Positions 12,420 through 24,534 of a stretch of 64,000 bases of DNA are shown piece after piece. The notes under the pieces are model-generated. The model ran no database searches. It was not told the DNA's origin and saw only the letters and a program-made list of their open reading frames with translations. Every line of letters begins with the position of its first letter. The stretch's first letter is position 1. The stretch comes from Megalobrama amblycephala (Eukaryota; Chordata; Actinopteri; Cypriniformes; Xenocyprididae): the NCBI RefSeq assembly GCF_018812025.1, contig NC_063061.1:35516115-35580114 (forward strand), given 5' to 3'. A program made the translations under genes and the position numbers.

Positions 12420-13148
12420 CTTGACAGGTGCTTCAAACCGTGAGATCGCATACAGTGAAAGATGCCGTAATGGGTCAAAATGAGTGTTTGTTTTTGCTTG
12501 TAAGAGTTTCTGCGTCGCATATGTTCTCTCAAAACAATGTGTATATTGTGTTGCGTGTAATGGTAAATTGCAGCATGCATTTGTGGGAAGCTTTGATGCT
12601 TTCAACTCAATGAGAGCAAAATAAAACTGCATGAATCGAAGCCTTTGCGGTGTCGTTGATCCCCTTAACCACACCCACTTTTGTAGCATTTTTCAAAAGT
12701 GCGTTGAGAACTGACTGCTGCTGAAACAGGGGGTTTCTTGACCCTTTAAAGACAAAGTGTGAAAATTGTAGCACTAGCATCACTAAAAACAATCGTAACA
12801 ATAACAATTGCTTTCAAACCAGTTTCACAAAGATAGGTTTTGACAAAGAAACCGCTGCCGGTCAAGCAGAGGTGAGGAAAACAGGTCCTGCCGTCTGTTT
12901 CAGACATTTCAACTCTGGTTGTGTTGTCTGAGGAAATGCAAGCAAGCACACTTTGTGTGATACTCATTTGTGGTTTGAGTCCAAACCAGGTCACAGTCAT
13001 GACTTCAGATGGTGGCCCAGAGTTTACCATGTGACAGAAGGTGAGGACATGCACACAATGGCTGAGAGAATGAGAACAAGCCACTTGATAGACCTCCCCT
13101 GGGTTTAGCACATCACACTAATCGAAAATGCAAATGCAAACACACTGA

Positions 13149-13278
13149 CACACACACACACACACACACACAATGTCATTGACATTTTAAAATGCACTTG
13201 ACTCCCTTTCTCTCCTAGGCAGCTGTAACTACAAAAACCGTTGCCTTTATCAAATATTCAGCAGGTCAATACAAGAGT

Positions 13279-13311
<33 letters not shown>

Positions 13312-13312
13312 T
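13149..13312. repeat. CA and GT microsatellites
   Basis: A (CA)n tract at 13149-13172 and a (GT)n tract at 13276-13312 are separated by about 100 bp of unique-looking sequence. Their opposite strand sense could allow them to pair. Confidence 0.85.
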
Positions 13313-15306
13313 ACATATGTTGGGCATGAGTGCCAAGTGATGATATATTTATAAACTGTAAAAATTAGCCTACTTTATAAAAAGTGGCAGGTGTGCAAAT
13401 ACGACTTTGTGAATCAGTATATATTTTTAGCACATCTTCTCAGAAATGACGCATGCATGGATAGTTTTAGGGAAAAACAGAAGATTCGATTTCTCTGAAA
13501 TACAGTTATGAAGACATTAAAAAGCCATTTTTTTCAATGCAATTGCTTTTTGCAATGAAAGCTTTGATGAAAATTAGCATGCTAAAGTAATATATGTCAT
13601 CCTACAGCGATGTTCTGCCACGACAAAAAGTACCAATGCTGCCGTTTTATTTCACCAGAGCTTCATTTAATGTCTGAAAGGCTTTTACACACCGTTTATT
13701 GAACTCGGTGACACTGCCGACATCAGCGTTAATAAAAGATGCACGTCCATAAAAACTCTCCTCTTCATTGTCTGCCTCAGTGCTGCTGTAAACTAATGAC
13801 AACGAGCTCCTCTTCTGTTACAGAGTAAACATCCAGTTTCTGTTTTATCACCACACATGGGCTAATACTGAACTCACTCAGAACAATTTTTATAAGATTA
13901 GTCATACCTGCACCACTGAAAGAAAATACTGTGTTTATTTGGTGAGATGTTTGTGTGTAAATGACTCACAAAAAAATGTGGCATGCAAATGTTGTGAAGA
14001 TCATATCATTTTCCCATTTTGTGGAGCCAGAGAGGTTCAGCACATGAGAATCAAGTCGTGTTTACAGAAGACTGACGGGTCGGTAACTCATCTGGTAGCA
14101 GTTTTGATCAGGTTCTCCTGTGGTTTAGGTTTGGATAAATGAAAGCTGTTCTGGACTGGAATAAATGAGAGAGCAATCTGAGCAATATTCAGCACAAACC
14201 CACATGAATTCTCTCAAAAAACCACAGCAGAATACACACAGGACCTGCCGGGTTTGGACACCAAAGAAAGCGTTCACAAACACGACAGGAAGACCCAAGA
14301 TTGATCCATTTTATCTCTAGTAAAACCAGCAAAAAGAAACAAAAACCATCAGTTCAAAATGAGTGTAACTCGATACACACGGTTTGCACATTTAAATTGC
14401 TTTTATGATTTCTGCTTTTCCTCTTTTGTCTCATCATCTCTGATTCTTTCTCTTTTACTTCTCTTTACTCTCCTTGCTAAAGGTGCTAAAGAGGATGTTT
14501 TGTTTCATACATTTTTGCAATATTACTTGAAACTGTCTTTACGAACTGATAAAAGACTATTTATTAGGTGCACTGAAAGTAATAATATTAATATACATCA
14601 TCTGTGCACGAGGTAGGGCCTTAAAAACATCAGCCGATCGCGTAAACGATTGGCCCTCTGGCTTGTCAATCACTGCCGTGACGTTCCTTGTGAGAGACGT
14701 GCGCGGCTGCGCGCTCCAGTAACTTTCCACACTCCACAGGCGCCGCATGCAATGTTTTTGTCAGGAGACAGGAGTAACAACTGCAGATTATGAGTTACCT
14801 GCGGTGAGTCCGACATAATGAATCCACTAACACGACACGGCAAATGCCGGTGGTAAACACTCGTGTTCCAATACTCGTGCACGAGTTTTGGGAGCCGTTC
14901 CCTCGAAATGAGCTGTGAAGGAGGGGGGTTGTTCTTACGCATGCACTCATTTCAAAAACTCACTAACAGTCTTTGGTTTCTCAGTCGACGAAAAGATCCT
15001 CTTTAGCACCTTTAAGAACTGTTTTCTGATGTATATATTAGAGTAAAATAACCGTTTTATTTTACAGTACAAGAGTGTTGTTAAAATATTAAACAAAAGA
15101 AATATAATGTATTTTTAATAATAGCCACAATAGTGGGAATGTGGCTTAAGAAAGCTCAAGTAAAATGATATATTTAAAAACAAAAAAAAACAACACATTT
15201 TCAACACAAGAAAAAATCTGTGAAGGAATTACTTTGAAACAATTTTCACTCCACGTGAAAATGCAGGTAAATTTCACAAATAAATGACAAAGAAATGGCA
15301 AGTATA

Positions 15307-15540
15307 GGGCCCTATGATTTCTGTGATGGAGAAAACGTGGATGGAATCACGGAATCAAGTCATAAAAACTGAATTTTCTGTATAATGTTTGAAGTAGAAA
15401 GAATCAAATAGGGCTTTCTTGTAAAACATACTCCAATATGTTTATTTACAACTTCAAAAAATTATTTTATAACAGTGAAGCCTTTCCTAAATGATCCAAC
15501 CATAAAGGAATTTTGTCATCCGAGTAGTCATTTTGCAGCT
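15307..15540. repeat. partial copy of the 'gggccctatgatttc' repeat
   Basis: agggccctatgatttctgtg and agtcataaaaactgaatttt match the element at 20177. Copies of the same family lie at 4981 and probably 62650-62770. Non-coding. Confidence 0.55.
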
Positions 15541-15668
15541 TTTTTTTTTTTTTTTAAATCACTAAATTAAATTTTCTATGCAGATGCGCTCCCCAACAAA
15601 ACCACCCCACTCATTCCAGAAATGAATATCTTTGGTTTAAAATAAAAGCAAATGAAAATGATCAATAA

Positions 15669-16688
15669 GGCCATCCTTAAAAATATTCTTGTTTGCCGTA
15701 ACCCGACCGACCCTGTCAATTTAGGACCGACTCAAATTTTTTATTTTTTTTGCTTTAAGTCCGACCGACTTGCCGGTTGTAAATTTGCGTTAAGACCGAC
15801 CTTTTTTTTTTTTTTTTTTTTTTTTACTCTTCAAACAACTAATACAAAAGCAATAAAATAATATTAATTATATTTTAGTAGGCCTACATACAAACGAAGG
15901 CTACGTTCTTTCTTTTAAATAAAAACCGTCATCTATGTTTACACTATTGGTTAACGGATGTCACACTATGGCCGGTGCGTTCGCTTCGTCTCAAACCGTT
16001 GAGAGACGAGACGTGCTGACAGATAAAATAATTACATGATTGTGATAGCCTACGTATATTTGTCTGATTTCTTCAAGCTGTCGTATTTACCATGTTTACT
16101 ATGGTAATAGTGCGCATAGTCTTGGTGATCAGAATCCACATCGGATCACAAACATAAGTTATTTAAAACACTTGCTGCTGTCTGAAAGTGAGTTTTGAGC
16201 TAAAATGATTTTAAAAGTCTTTAATGCTGGTGTTAGCTGGTAACCTACATGTAATCATCGGCGCCTCCGTCTCCACACACAGATAAACTCCGCCTTTGTT
16301 CGTAACCACTCCCTCCTCAAGCCCGAGCTGGCCCACTTTGGACCAAGGTATTCGGCGGGCCGAAAAACCCGGGCCGTTGGCCCCGAGGAAGCCCCGATGA
16401 GGCACGATCAAGCCCCGGAAGTGACAGTGGAGACACGATTGGCCCTCGCTTTAGGCCCGACAGTGGAAACACGGCTGCGCCCGAAGCCACGGGTTGAAAG
16501 ACCCAGTCAGTGACGTCACGATATGCTAATTTGTTTAAATTCATACCTACGTAATCACCATCACCAAAATTATACTTTTTTTTTTTTACATTGAAACTTG
16601 AAAAAAAAAATATAGACCTACCTACCGACCCTTTTTTTTTTTTTTTTTTTTACTGTTACTGCAAACCAAAATATTTTTAAGGATGGCC
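15669..16688. mobile_element. DNA element with ggccatcc termini, 1,020 bp
   Basis: The left end ggccatccttaaaaatattc pairs with the right end, whose reverse complement is ggccatccttaaaaatattt. Next to both ends are gaccgacc or gaccctttt motifs and long poly-T tracts. The interior includes a GC-rich, partly self-complementary segment (about 16315-16495, many ggcccg/cgggcc words). No transposase frame is seen, so this is a non-autonomous element. Confidence 0.75.
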
Positions 16689-17586
16689 CAAATGCCAAGA
16701 ATGGTGCAACACAAGCACTTGTCTTTCCTCTTCAACATTTATCTTCTTTCTTCTGTAAACTCTGCCTGTCCTGACATGTGCTACACAAGATTCCACGGCG
16801 ACGTTTGCAATGACCCGCCCTGCACCAGAATAACCTGTACCTGTGTGTACCTGTCCTCCTGAATATCCCTGATACACCGAGAGCTTTCCCTCTGCTCCTG
16901 TCAGACTATGACACAATCCAGGTCCAGCACAGCTCAAAGAAAAAATTGCATGTTTACGGGCCACGCTTTCAGAGAGCTTAGCAAGAAAGCAAGAGGCAGA
17001 GAGAGAAAAAAAAAAATCCAGCTCACGTGAGGCTAAAACTTGGCAGGCGAAAGCACATAGTTCAAGTTCAATGCACTGTGAGTGCTGAAAGCTGTGTGCC
17101 GCGGTCCCTTTGTTGATGTTTTTTTTTCTTGGGCTGAATATGGTGGTTGATAACAGATCCAGCTCAAAACACTACGAACTGTAAATGCAGAAAAAAAGAA
17201 CTTTGCTGGATGTGTTGTACATTAAATTTAAAGGGGTCCGTAATTATGATTTCGCTTTTTTAACTTTAGTTAGTGTGTAATGTTGCTGTTTGATCATAAA
17301 CAACATCTGCAAAGTTACGACGCTCAAAGTTCAATGCAAAGAGAGATATTTTCTTTTACAGAAATCGCTTTTTAAGGACTACAACAAACGGCTGGTAGGG
17401 ACTACAACGAGCTTCTTCCTGGGTTAGAGACATCACAAACCTCAAAATTGACATAAACCCCGCCCCCGAGAACACACAACAAAGCGGGTGAGGCCATGTT
17501 GGGCTGCTTTAGGAGAGGAAGAGTTGTTGTAGTAGAGTGTTGTTGTCATGCCGTCATTTTACGCCGGACTGTTTCACAAACGAGGG

Positions 17587-17778
17587 TCAATTCAACACAA
17601 AAAGATGAACATGACGGCACATGCTAGTGAGGAGTTGAATCAACATAAATTTATCCACTAACCATTCAGAAACGTCCAGTTTCATTCTAAAAGTTGTAAC
17701 TTCTTCCTGAGTCTCTCCATCAGTGTCGACTCCGGTTTGAACAATGTAAGGCTGAACACCGTTACTGACAATCCTCAT
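17587..17778 (-). pseudogene. short exon-like frame carried by family A (A2 copy)
   Basis: The frame starts MRIVSNGVQPYIVQTGVDTD and continues through TTFRMKLDVSEWLVDK. The copy in A3 (24794 on the plus strand) encodes nearly the same peptide minus a few residues (QEEVTT region), a length difference that is a multiple of three. After WLVDK the copies diverge, and in A3 the sequence aaatgtatgt resembles a splice donor. This could be the first coding exon of an ancestral gene captured by the transposon. No function is assigned. Confidence 0.4.
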
Positions 17779-17942
17779 TTTGGCTGCGTGAGATTCTCCA
17801 GCTTTGTTGTTGTTGAGCTGTTAAAGCTCCGCCCTCTTCTGGAAAGGGGGTGGGAGCAGCAGCTCATTTGCATTTAAAGGGACACACACAAAAACGGCGT
17901 GTTTTTGCTCACACCCAAATAGGGGCAAATTTGACAAGCTAT

Positions 17943-19122
17943 TAGGGGTGTGACAAGATTAAATTGTGACGAGATTTCTCGTCGAGGCAAAAAGCAGTCT
18001 CGTGATAGTGTGAGGGTGAAATTAGGATATAATATGCCACCGCTACATTTACATTATGCCTACACTGTCATTTTGCTTTTTATAGAAATAAAAAAACATT
18101 TAATTCAGTTGGATAACGTCGTTGCCGCTCCCTATTCACAGAGTAAGCGCGACCGCGAAAGTGAAAGTAAACGCGAGCGCGTGTTCAAACGCGATGTCTA
18201 TACCCTGCATTTGAAAGCGGCTCCCTGATGAATGCAAATATCTTCCAATATGAAAGCTACCTTAGGCTGGGCAGTGTAGTTGTAAGCATCTCTAGCTCTG
18301 TATCATGCTTGAAAAATTGGTCTCTATTTGCACTTTGAATATTGAGAGAGTGCTTTGATTATGGTTGCACTTGATTGCACTTAATACTAAAAGAAAACTG
18401 TTATTTATTTTTATGGTAACACTTTACAATAAGGATTCATTAGTTAACGTTAGTTAACTTTACATGAACTAAGGAAGAACAATACTTCTACACTATTTTA
18501 GTTAATGTTAATTTCAACATTTACTAATACATTGTTACAATCAAAAGTTGTTTTTGTTAACATTACTTAATGCACTATCATGAACTAACCATGAATGACT
18601 ATTTTTATGTTTAACTAACATTAACAAAGATTAATAAATACTGTAGCAAAGATATTGCTCATTGTTGATGTTGGTTAATACATTAATGTTTATAAATGAG
18701 ACCTTATTGTAAAATTTTACCATTTTTATTTATACTCTTATTATTTCTATGATCAATTTGTGGAAAGGAGTTCAGATAGGAGGTCAAAAGTTGTAGAAGC
18801 TCATAAATCATGTACAGTAAGGTCTGAAGAGACTGAAATCATACAGAAGAGAAGTCAGTCAATTGAGTTTTGCGGCAAAACGTTTAACAGTGCTTGAGTA
18901 TTGTTGTCTTTTACTGCATATGATAATTCCTACTCCGAAAGTAGAACTGAAATTACATTAATTACAAGATGATTTAGTTAAAACATTTCAAATGCACCTG
19001 CAGATTATTTTTCTAGTCATCTTTGAGGATTTCTTAAAAATAGTGTGTAAAAATCTCGTCTCGTTCTCGTGAACTCAATCTCATGTCTCGTCTCGTCAGG
19101 TACCTGTCTCGTCACACCCCTA
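17943..19122. mobile_element. hAT-like non-autonomous element with 8-bp target duplication
   Basis: It runs from TAGGGGTGTGACAAGATT to CTCGTCACACCCCTA. It is flanked by a perfect 8-bp duplication, CAAGCTAT, at 17935-17942 and 19123-19130, and the empty site is present in A1 near 8955. TAGGGGTG termini with 8-bp duplications are typical of hAT. The interior carries ctcgtc/gacgag words near both ends. It contains an Angel-like MITE at 18415. Confidence 0.85.
18415..18721. mobile_element. Angel-like MITE, copy 2, with 8-bp target duplication
   Basis: Termini are ggtaacactttacaataagg and, reverse-complemented, ggtaaaattttacaataagg. It is flanked by the perfect 8-bp direct repeat ATTTTTAT at 18407-18414 and 18722-18729. 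The paralogous hAT at 10286-10893 lacks it. An 8-bp duplication supports hAT-type mobilisation. Confidence 0.85.
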
Positions 19123-20176
19123 CAAGCTATAATAAATGATCTGTGGTATTTTGAGCTGAAACTTCACACACACATTCTGGAGACACCAGAGACTTATATT
19201 ACATCTTGTGAAAGGGGCATTGTAAGTCCCCTTTAATACTTATCAAATCACTAATCCTATGTAGAGCAATAGAAGCATGCATCACTAACAATGTGAAAAA
19301 GAGCATGTTGGATTCGTTAAGCGATGTTGACAGACCGATTAAATCAGACTGAGTGTCTGTGAAATTGTTTGTGTCATCACACGGATTGATCCTTCACAAT
19401 CCGCCTCCATCTCCTGAGGTCTGAAATTCACAAATCTAATCAAGTCCAATTCAACAGCCCGAGTGTCTCACAAAAAGACACACAATTAACACCGTTTCCA
19501 GCTAATGCGCTGATCTGAGCGCTGAAGCAGCGAGACCCAGTTTTATAGGGACACACAATGAGGCATTCTGGGTTTTGATCAGATATCCATGTGGACGGTA
19601 TAATCCTGTTGTGTCTGCAAGGGTTAAGCCTGTCTGATTTTGGGGTGGTCCTGTGGTCTTAGACACTTAAAACTGTAATGTGTGAGCCGTTTAAGTATGC
19701 GTGAGTCATGTGAGGACAGTGTAATCGCAGGCGGGAAGAGCGGTGTGACACAATAACCTGTTTTTTGTGAGGATTTATGAGGACAGATTTGCTGCCGTAT
19801 GTGTGCTGAATCAATCTGAATAAAGCTGCTTCATATTCTAGAACGGCATTCGGAGAGAAACAGATTTACTAAGCAAGAGAAATAGGTTTAGATGCACTTT
19901 GAATGCAGAAAATGTGTCTGTTTAGTGTTTATGCACTCTTGAGATTACTAGAAAATACTTTGCCCAGTGACCAGAGCCCAAAATTAACAGCAGCAAGTGC
20001 CAAATGAGAGTAAGAAAACAGTTTAAACACAGTGGCCAGATGGCAGGTACATTTATGAGGAACTGCAACATAATACATGGCTGAAATCAAACGGTTAGAA
20101 TGAGTCTGTTCCTCGCTGTAACACAAGAGAGTCAATACACAGACGTACAATCCGTCAACTGAAGAAAACATTCATT

Positions 20177-21216
20177 GGGGCCCTAGCGGAATCGCAGAAT
20201 TCAGTCATAAAAATGGAATTTACTGTATATGGCGGAATGTCACAGAATTTGTCAAATTTTTGATGAATAAATAAAAAGTAGGTCAGTACACTTAAATCAA
20301 GTCACAATATAGACTAGTGTCTGTGAAAATTAAACCGCAAAAAACTATTTAAATACGAATGCGTGACGCTCGTGGTGTTTTCAGCCTCTGCCGCCTCACT
20401 ATATGAGGACATGAATCCATAACTTCATCTCCAGAGCCGCTCTGAGTCACTTCATGAGCATTTTACCATTTCATTTGAGAAAAACTACCGTCATATCATA
20501 AACAGAAACTCAAGGCAACCCGTCAAAACAAAAGTTTGGTTCAACTTGAAGAAATTGTGACAGAAATATAATACTGTTGTATAGTAGAATTTAGCTAGTC
20601 TCAATTTAATAATACTATATAATAATTGTATTTTTGTAAGGAATAATCACAATTTTTCTTCCGTTTTAATTTTAACAGTAAAGCTCTGTTGTGCGGCACT
20701 TTGTTTGACAAAAACTTTTGTTTAATGTCATATGATTAAAAGATAAATTAAATTAATGTTTTATGCCTTCATTTGATTGCCAGAAAAATTAAAATACACA
20801 AAACAGAATTTCTGAAAAAAAAAAAAAAAAAAGATTTCATAAAAATGCCATTTAAAAAAATAATAATAAATGTTATTGGTTTTATGAATTAAATTAATTA
20901 GATATGCTTTTTGATTATAAAAATATAATTAAACCATTCAAATGGAATACAGAAAACGTAAAACAGAAAACACAAAAATTTGTAAAAATAAAACAGGGAA
21001 TTTTTTTTTTACATTTTATAGGGCCCTAAAAAATATATGTTTTGTTAAACTTTTAATAAATTGCTGTTAAATTGTGCAAGTTTCATGATTTCAATTATTT
21101 AGACATGCTTTTTAATTACTAACCATTTAAAAAAAAATGTAAACAGAAAAAAAACAGAATTCGGAAAAAACAAAAAAAACAAAAAGAAATTCAGAAAGAA
21201 TTTCATAGGACCCTAC
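20177..21216. mobile_element. 'gggccct' repeat element, composite
   Basis: It opens ggggccctagcggaatcgca and closes ttcatagga followed by ccctac. An internal ttatagggccctaaaaa near 21020 suggests two copies end to end. The words gacatgctttttgatta and aaaatgg...aatacagaaaa are repeated inside. AT-rich, with poly-A runs and no coding frame. Confidence 0.6.
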
Positions 21217-22773
21217 ATTCATCATGGCTTGTGCATCATTTCTCGAAAAACTAGGAATATTCCTTGCATCAAGCTACAAATTATAGGGAGCAAAAAGCCC
21301 AATATTGTCCTATTTTTGACAGAAAGATGCAAAATGGCTTATATATGATGCACAACGACCTGCACTGAAACGAAAATGCAAGGACTAATCAGTTAAATAA
21401 TTAAATATAGAAAAAAAAAATTTGTAAAAAAGGTGTCATTGCCGGTAAGCAATATTTAAGGCTGATAAATTCTGTCAATTCATTCACCATTGGTCCAGTG
21501 TGGCAGAAAGTTAATTTTGTACCCTAAATGTCACATTTCCATCACACGCTTGAGTTTAATACCAAAGTTAATATTTATGCTAAACCATAATGGTTAGAGT
21601 TCAACAAATACACAGCTGAAAAAAGCCACTCTCACGTCACACAGAGTCTTAAAACAAAGGAGCCATTTTTCTCTCGCTCAAAGCCAAAATGCAAAACACC
21701 AAATTAGAATGTCGAACTCACAGCATCTACCGGCAGCTTTAAACACAAACTACCTGAACACAGGCTGTGCACATGCTCACAAACCTACAAATCCCCTCAT
21801 TCACCAATCCTGACTATTTCAGACTTCACTTCTCATTTTTGGGTGTTTAATGAGTTTGCTTATGGCTAAAACGGCAGAGCAGACTTGTATATTCCTTTCC
21901 CTGCATCTTCGGTAAGAGTTTCGGTTTAATCATTGAAGGACCAGCTGTAGCAGGGTCGCCATAAGGACTTGTACCTCTCCAGCCGTCTCCATAACAACAC
22001 AACCTTCGCCCTGTTTCCTCATTTTCAGTGGTGACGCAAGATACTTCAAGCATGGAGTGTTGCAGCACATGTCGAAATCTGTGTGGTCATGAGTTAATCT
22101 TCAATGCAATGCAGGGAATTCTCATTTCAATCTGTTTGTCTAATATCTAGGGCTAATCAGATCATAAGCAATCAACCTGAATGGTGCATTAAGCAGTTAC
22201 CTGAGCACATTCAGCAACATCTAACATCCAAGACATATTAAAAGGCAAATACAGTGTCTCTGGGCTTCAGCAGGTGCACAAGCTTGAATTTAGCATGAAT
22301 TGGGGGAAAATAGGCCACAGTCTGTCTATGCCTGGCCGATTGCCTGTGGCAAAGGATCGTGTCTGTCCTCCGTCAATCTCTTTTCTCCTCTCCCCTGCCC
22401 TAAAAAGAGCTCTCAGCACATCTCCTGCCTCAGCGCTAATCATTTTAGATGAAGCACAACCATAACACCAAATCTAATTTCTAGAGATGCAGCAATACAG
22501 ACATTTTATAACCAATACGATGGCCCAAAACAATTAATGAAGTTTCAAGTATTCAATTCACCGAATTATACAAAAACAGATATTTCCACATGGTTATTAA
22601 TGTGACATCACATGCCTCAAGTCAAGAAATCAGATATTAAAATATTATAATTTACAAATATAGTTATTGTACAATATAATATTAGTACTACTAAAGCTGA
22701 GAGAAATAGAAGACCTTATATAATCAGACTAATATTGATCAATAATGACTGAAATTTCATGTATCCCTTCTAG

Positions 22774-23122
22774 AGATGTCACCAAATCATACCAAAAATC
22801 TAGTAGTTGGTACCGATACCACCAAAAGGACACAATACTCAATACCAAAGTCGATACCATGGTTAAAAAAACAAAACAAAACCAATAAAACTTAAACATT
22901 AACTCCTTTATTTAAACCTTTCAGGGCCTGAATTACTCTTTGGGGGGAGCACCATTTAAATATTGTGAGCAGCAAGCTCATTGGCTGCAGATGCAACATG
23001 AACCAATCAGCTTGTGCCAAGTAGTTAACACCAAGAATATCATCAGTTTTGAGTTAAGCACCCATCAGCCTTAAAATGTTGATACCGACTTGGTACCGAA
23101 GTATTGGTTCTCATGACCCTAC
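22774..23122. mobile_element. fragmentary hAT-like element with taccgatacc words
   Basis: The left part contains agtagttggtaccgatacca and the right part accgacttggtaccgaagta, ending ttggttctcatgaccctac. These pair partially as inverted ends. It sits about 160 bp from cert1 exon 2. Confidence 0.5.
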
Positions 23123-23280
23123 TGATCTCCATTCAACTACAGTTCTAGAGATCCCAGCATAACAATCTCCAATCTGAAACAATCCAAGCTTTTTTTCTGA
23201 ATGCACATCATCATTCTAAATTTGGCTCAGCTCTGAAATTCCCACGGCTGTCTGGAAGGATCTTTCCCCAGGATACTCAC

Positions 23281-23415
23281 TGTGATGACAGCCTTGCTGA
23301 GGCAAAGGGAACCACGACAGCCGTACTCTCGTTCGTCTTGGGATTTGTAGTAACTCAAGGTGTTGTTCTTCAGCACGACCCAACGGTCCTGCCATCCGTG
23401 AATGTAGTTAGTCCA
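23281..23415 (-). CDS. cert1: cert1 coding exon 2: first half of the PH domain
   Basis: This exon gives 45 codons in phase 0 at both ends, residues 49-93 of the predicted protein. It starts [18 protein letters not shown] and ends CLSKAVIT, nearly identical to human CERT. The basic groove known in this family for binding PI4P is intact: Trp49, Tyr52, Arg59, Tyr70, Lys72 and Arg82. Gly83 corresponds to human Gly67, whose change to Glu abolishes Golgi targeting. The acceptor reads ttccctctgcag and the donor gtgagtatcc. It is joined in frame to exon 1 across a 2,827-bp intron and to exon 3 across a 23-kb intron. Identity as a CERT-family PH domain is effectively certain. Confidence 0.97.
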
Positions 23416-23532
23416 CTGCAGAGGGAACACAAAAGATGAAACTTTGATATGAGAAAACCACAGAGTGAACAAGTATGAGTTATTATCATTTCTATCATGA
23501 CAACCCTGAGAAAATTTTTAGCATTGTAATGA

Positions 23533-24519
23533 CAGTGCTTCCCACAGGTTTGAAATATACTTGCGGTGGTAGCCGGGTGAAAAATCCTCCTATTACCCAC
23601 GGCACAAAAATAGTCTACTACATGTGACAAACAAATAATGTGTGATTTTTAACAGTATTTTTATTTATTGAAATTAATTTTAATTACATAGCATACTATT
23701 ACATTTAATTACATACTAATATTATGCATTATTATGCATTGTAAATTATGCAAAATTACAGCATTTAAATGGTTCTCCTTTTCCTATGTTCTCCTTGCTG
23801 TCATATAGTGTCTCTCTCAGTGAATGGGACACAGATTTTACTAGTAAAATGTATATAATGAATAATATATGTGTCAAATAATGTCCTTAGTCTTTTCTTC
23901 CTGTGGGGGAGACTACAATAATTTACTATGAATTAAATGGAAATCAAATTAAATACAATTTATTGTGTGACCAAAATACCAATAATGCCCAGAAGAAAAA
24001 GAAAAAAACTTAGCGTGTGACTTTTAATTATAAACAAGCCCGAATTACACCGGGACTCTTATTTTGAAATGTCTGTACTCTTGCAGGCCGATCCTTCAGA
24101 TTCTTACAACCATATAAAACATTTTATATAAAGGCCATGAAGTAGACTTTGTAATAATTCATCAACTTGAGTTCATTAGCAATCGCTTGACATAACTCTG
24201 AGCTTTTCATTGATTGAGAATCACTTCGAAACAGTCTGAAGCGCTGTTGCGCAAGCTTGTAGAACGCACAACAGCGCCCCCTTGTGACATTGCAAAATGC
24301 AGCGCTCGTGGGAATGTTAGCGGGTGCAAACTGTTCTGACGCGCACGTAACGAGCAGGTACGAAACGACTAGTTAATCGATCGTGGATGGTTTCATTATC
24401 TTGGGCGGATATAAAAGTATAAGAGGATAAAATAATAAAAGCAAAAATGTCTCCACTTGGGCGGTCGTTAATGTACCTGGGCGGCCCGCCCAAGTAAAGT
24501 CTATGTGTGGGAAGCACTG
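23533..24519. mobile_element. hAT-like element with cagtgcttcccaca termini, 987 bp
   Basis: The left end CAGTGCTTCCCACA is matched by the exact inverted right end TGTGGGAAGCACTG. Sub-terminal cggtggtagccgggtg and gggcggtcgttaatgt / gggcggcccgcccaag are GC-rich. No intact transposase. It lies 15 bp from family A copy A3 inside cert1 intron 1. Confidence 0.75.
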
Positions 24520-24534
24520 ACTGATATGGAAATG

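Larger units (their letters stand above)
17228..19236. mobile_element. family A element, copy A2 (TTAA-flanked), with nested elements
   Basis: TTAA lies at both ends (17228-17231 and 19233-19236), with the same termini as A1. It keeps the minus-strand ATG frame at 17778 that A3 also has. From 17943 to 19122 it is interrupted by a hAT-like element; across the break the sequence rejoins as in A1 (ttgacaagctataataaatg). Confidence 0.8.
262..23280 (-). other. cert1: cert1 intron 2 (23 kb), rich in transposons
   Basis: This intron is bounded by a donor next to exon 2 (gtgagtatcc) and an acceptor next to exon 3 (ctctgtag). It splits the PH domain between the codons for Thr93 and Pro94. Most recognisable content is DNA-transposon derived and listed separately. 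I see no alternative coding exon. Stretches where I recognise no feature beyond scattered low-complexity sequence are about 622-1030, 2753-3868, 3948-4980, 6432-7099, 9077-9735, 10894-11660, 12420-13148, 13313-15306, 16689-17227, 19237-20176 and 21217-22773. Confidence 0.9.

Noticed and set aside
21847..22068. 73-codon minus-strand frame (GYG/GDGWRG-like)
   Set aside because: No known motif; no acceptor/donor pair in phase; not part of cert1, whose exons 2 and 3 join directly in phase and match human CERT without a gap.
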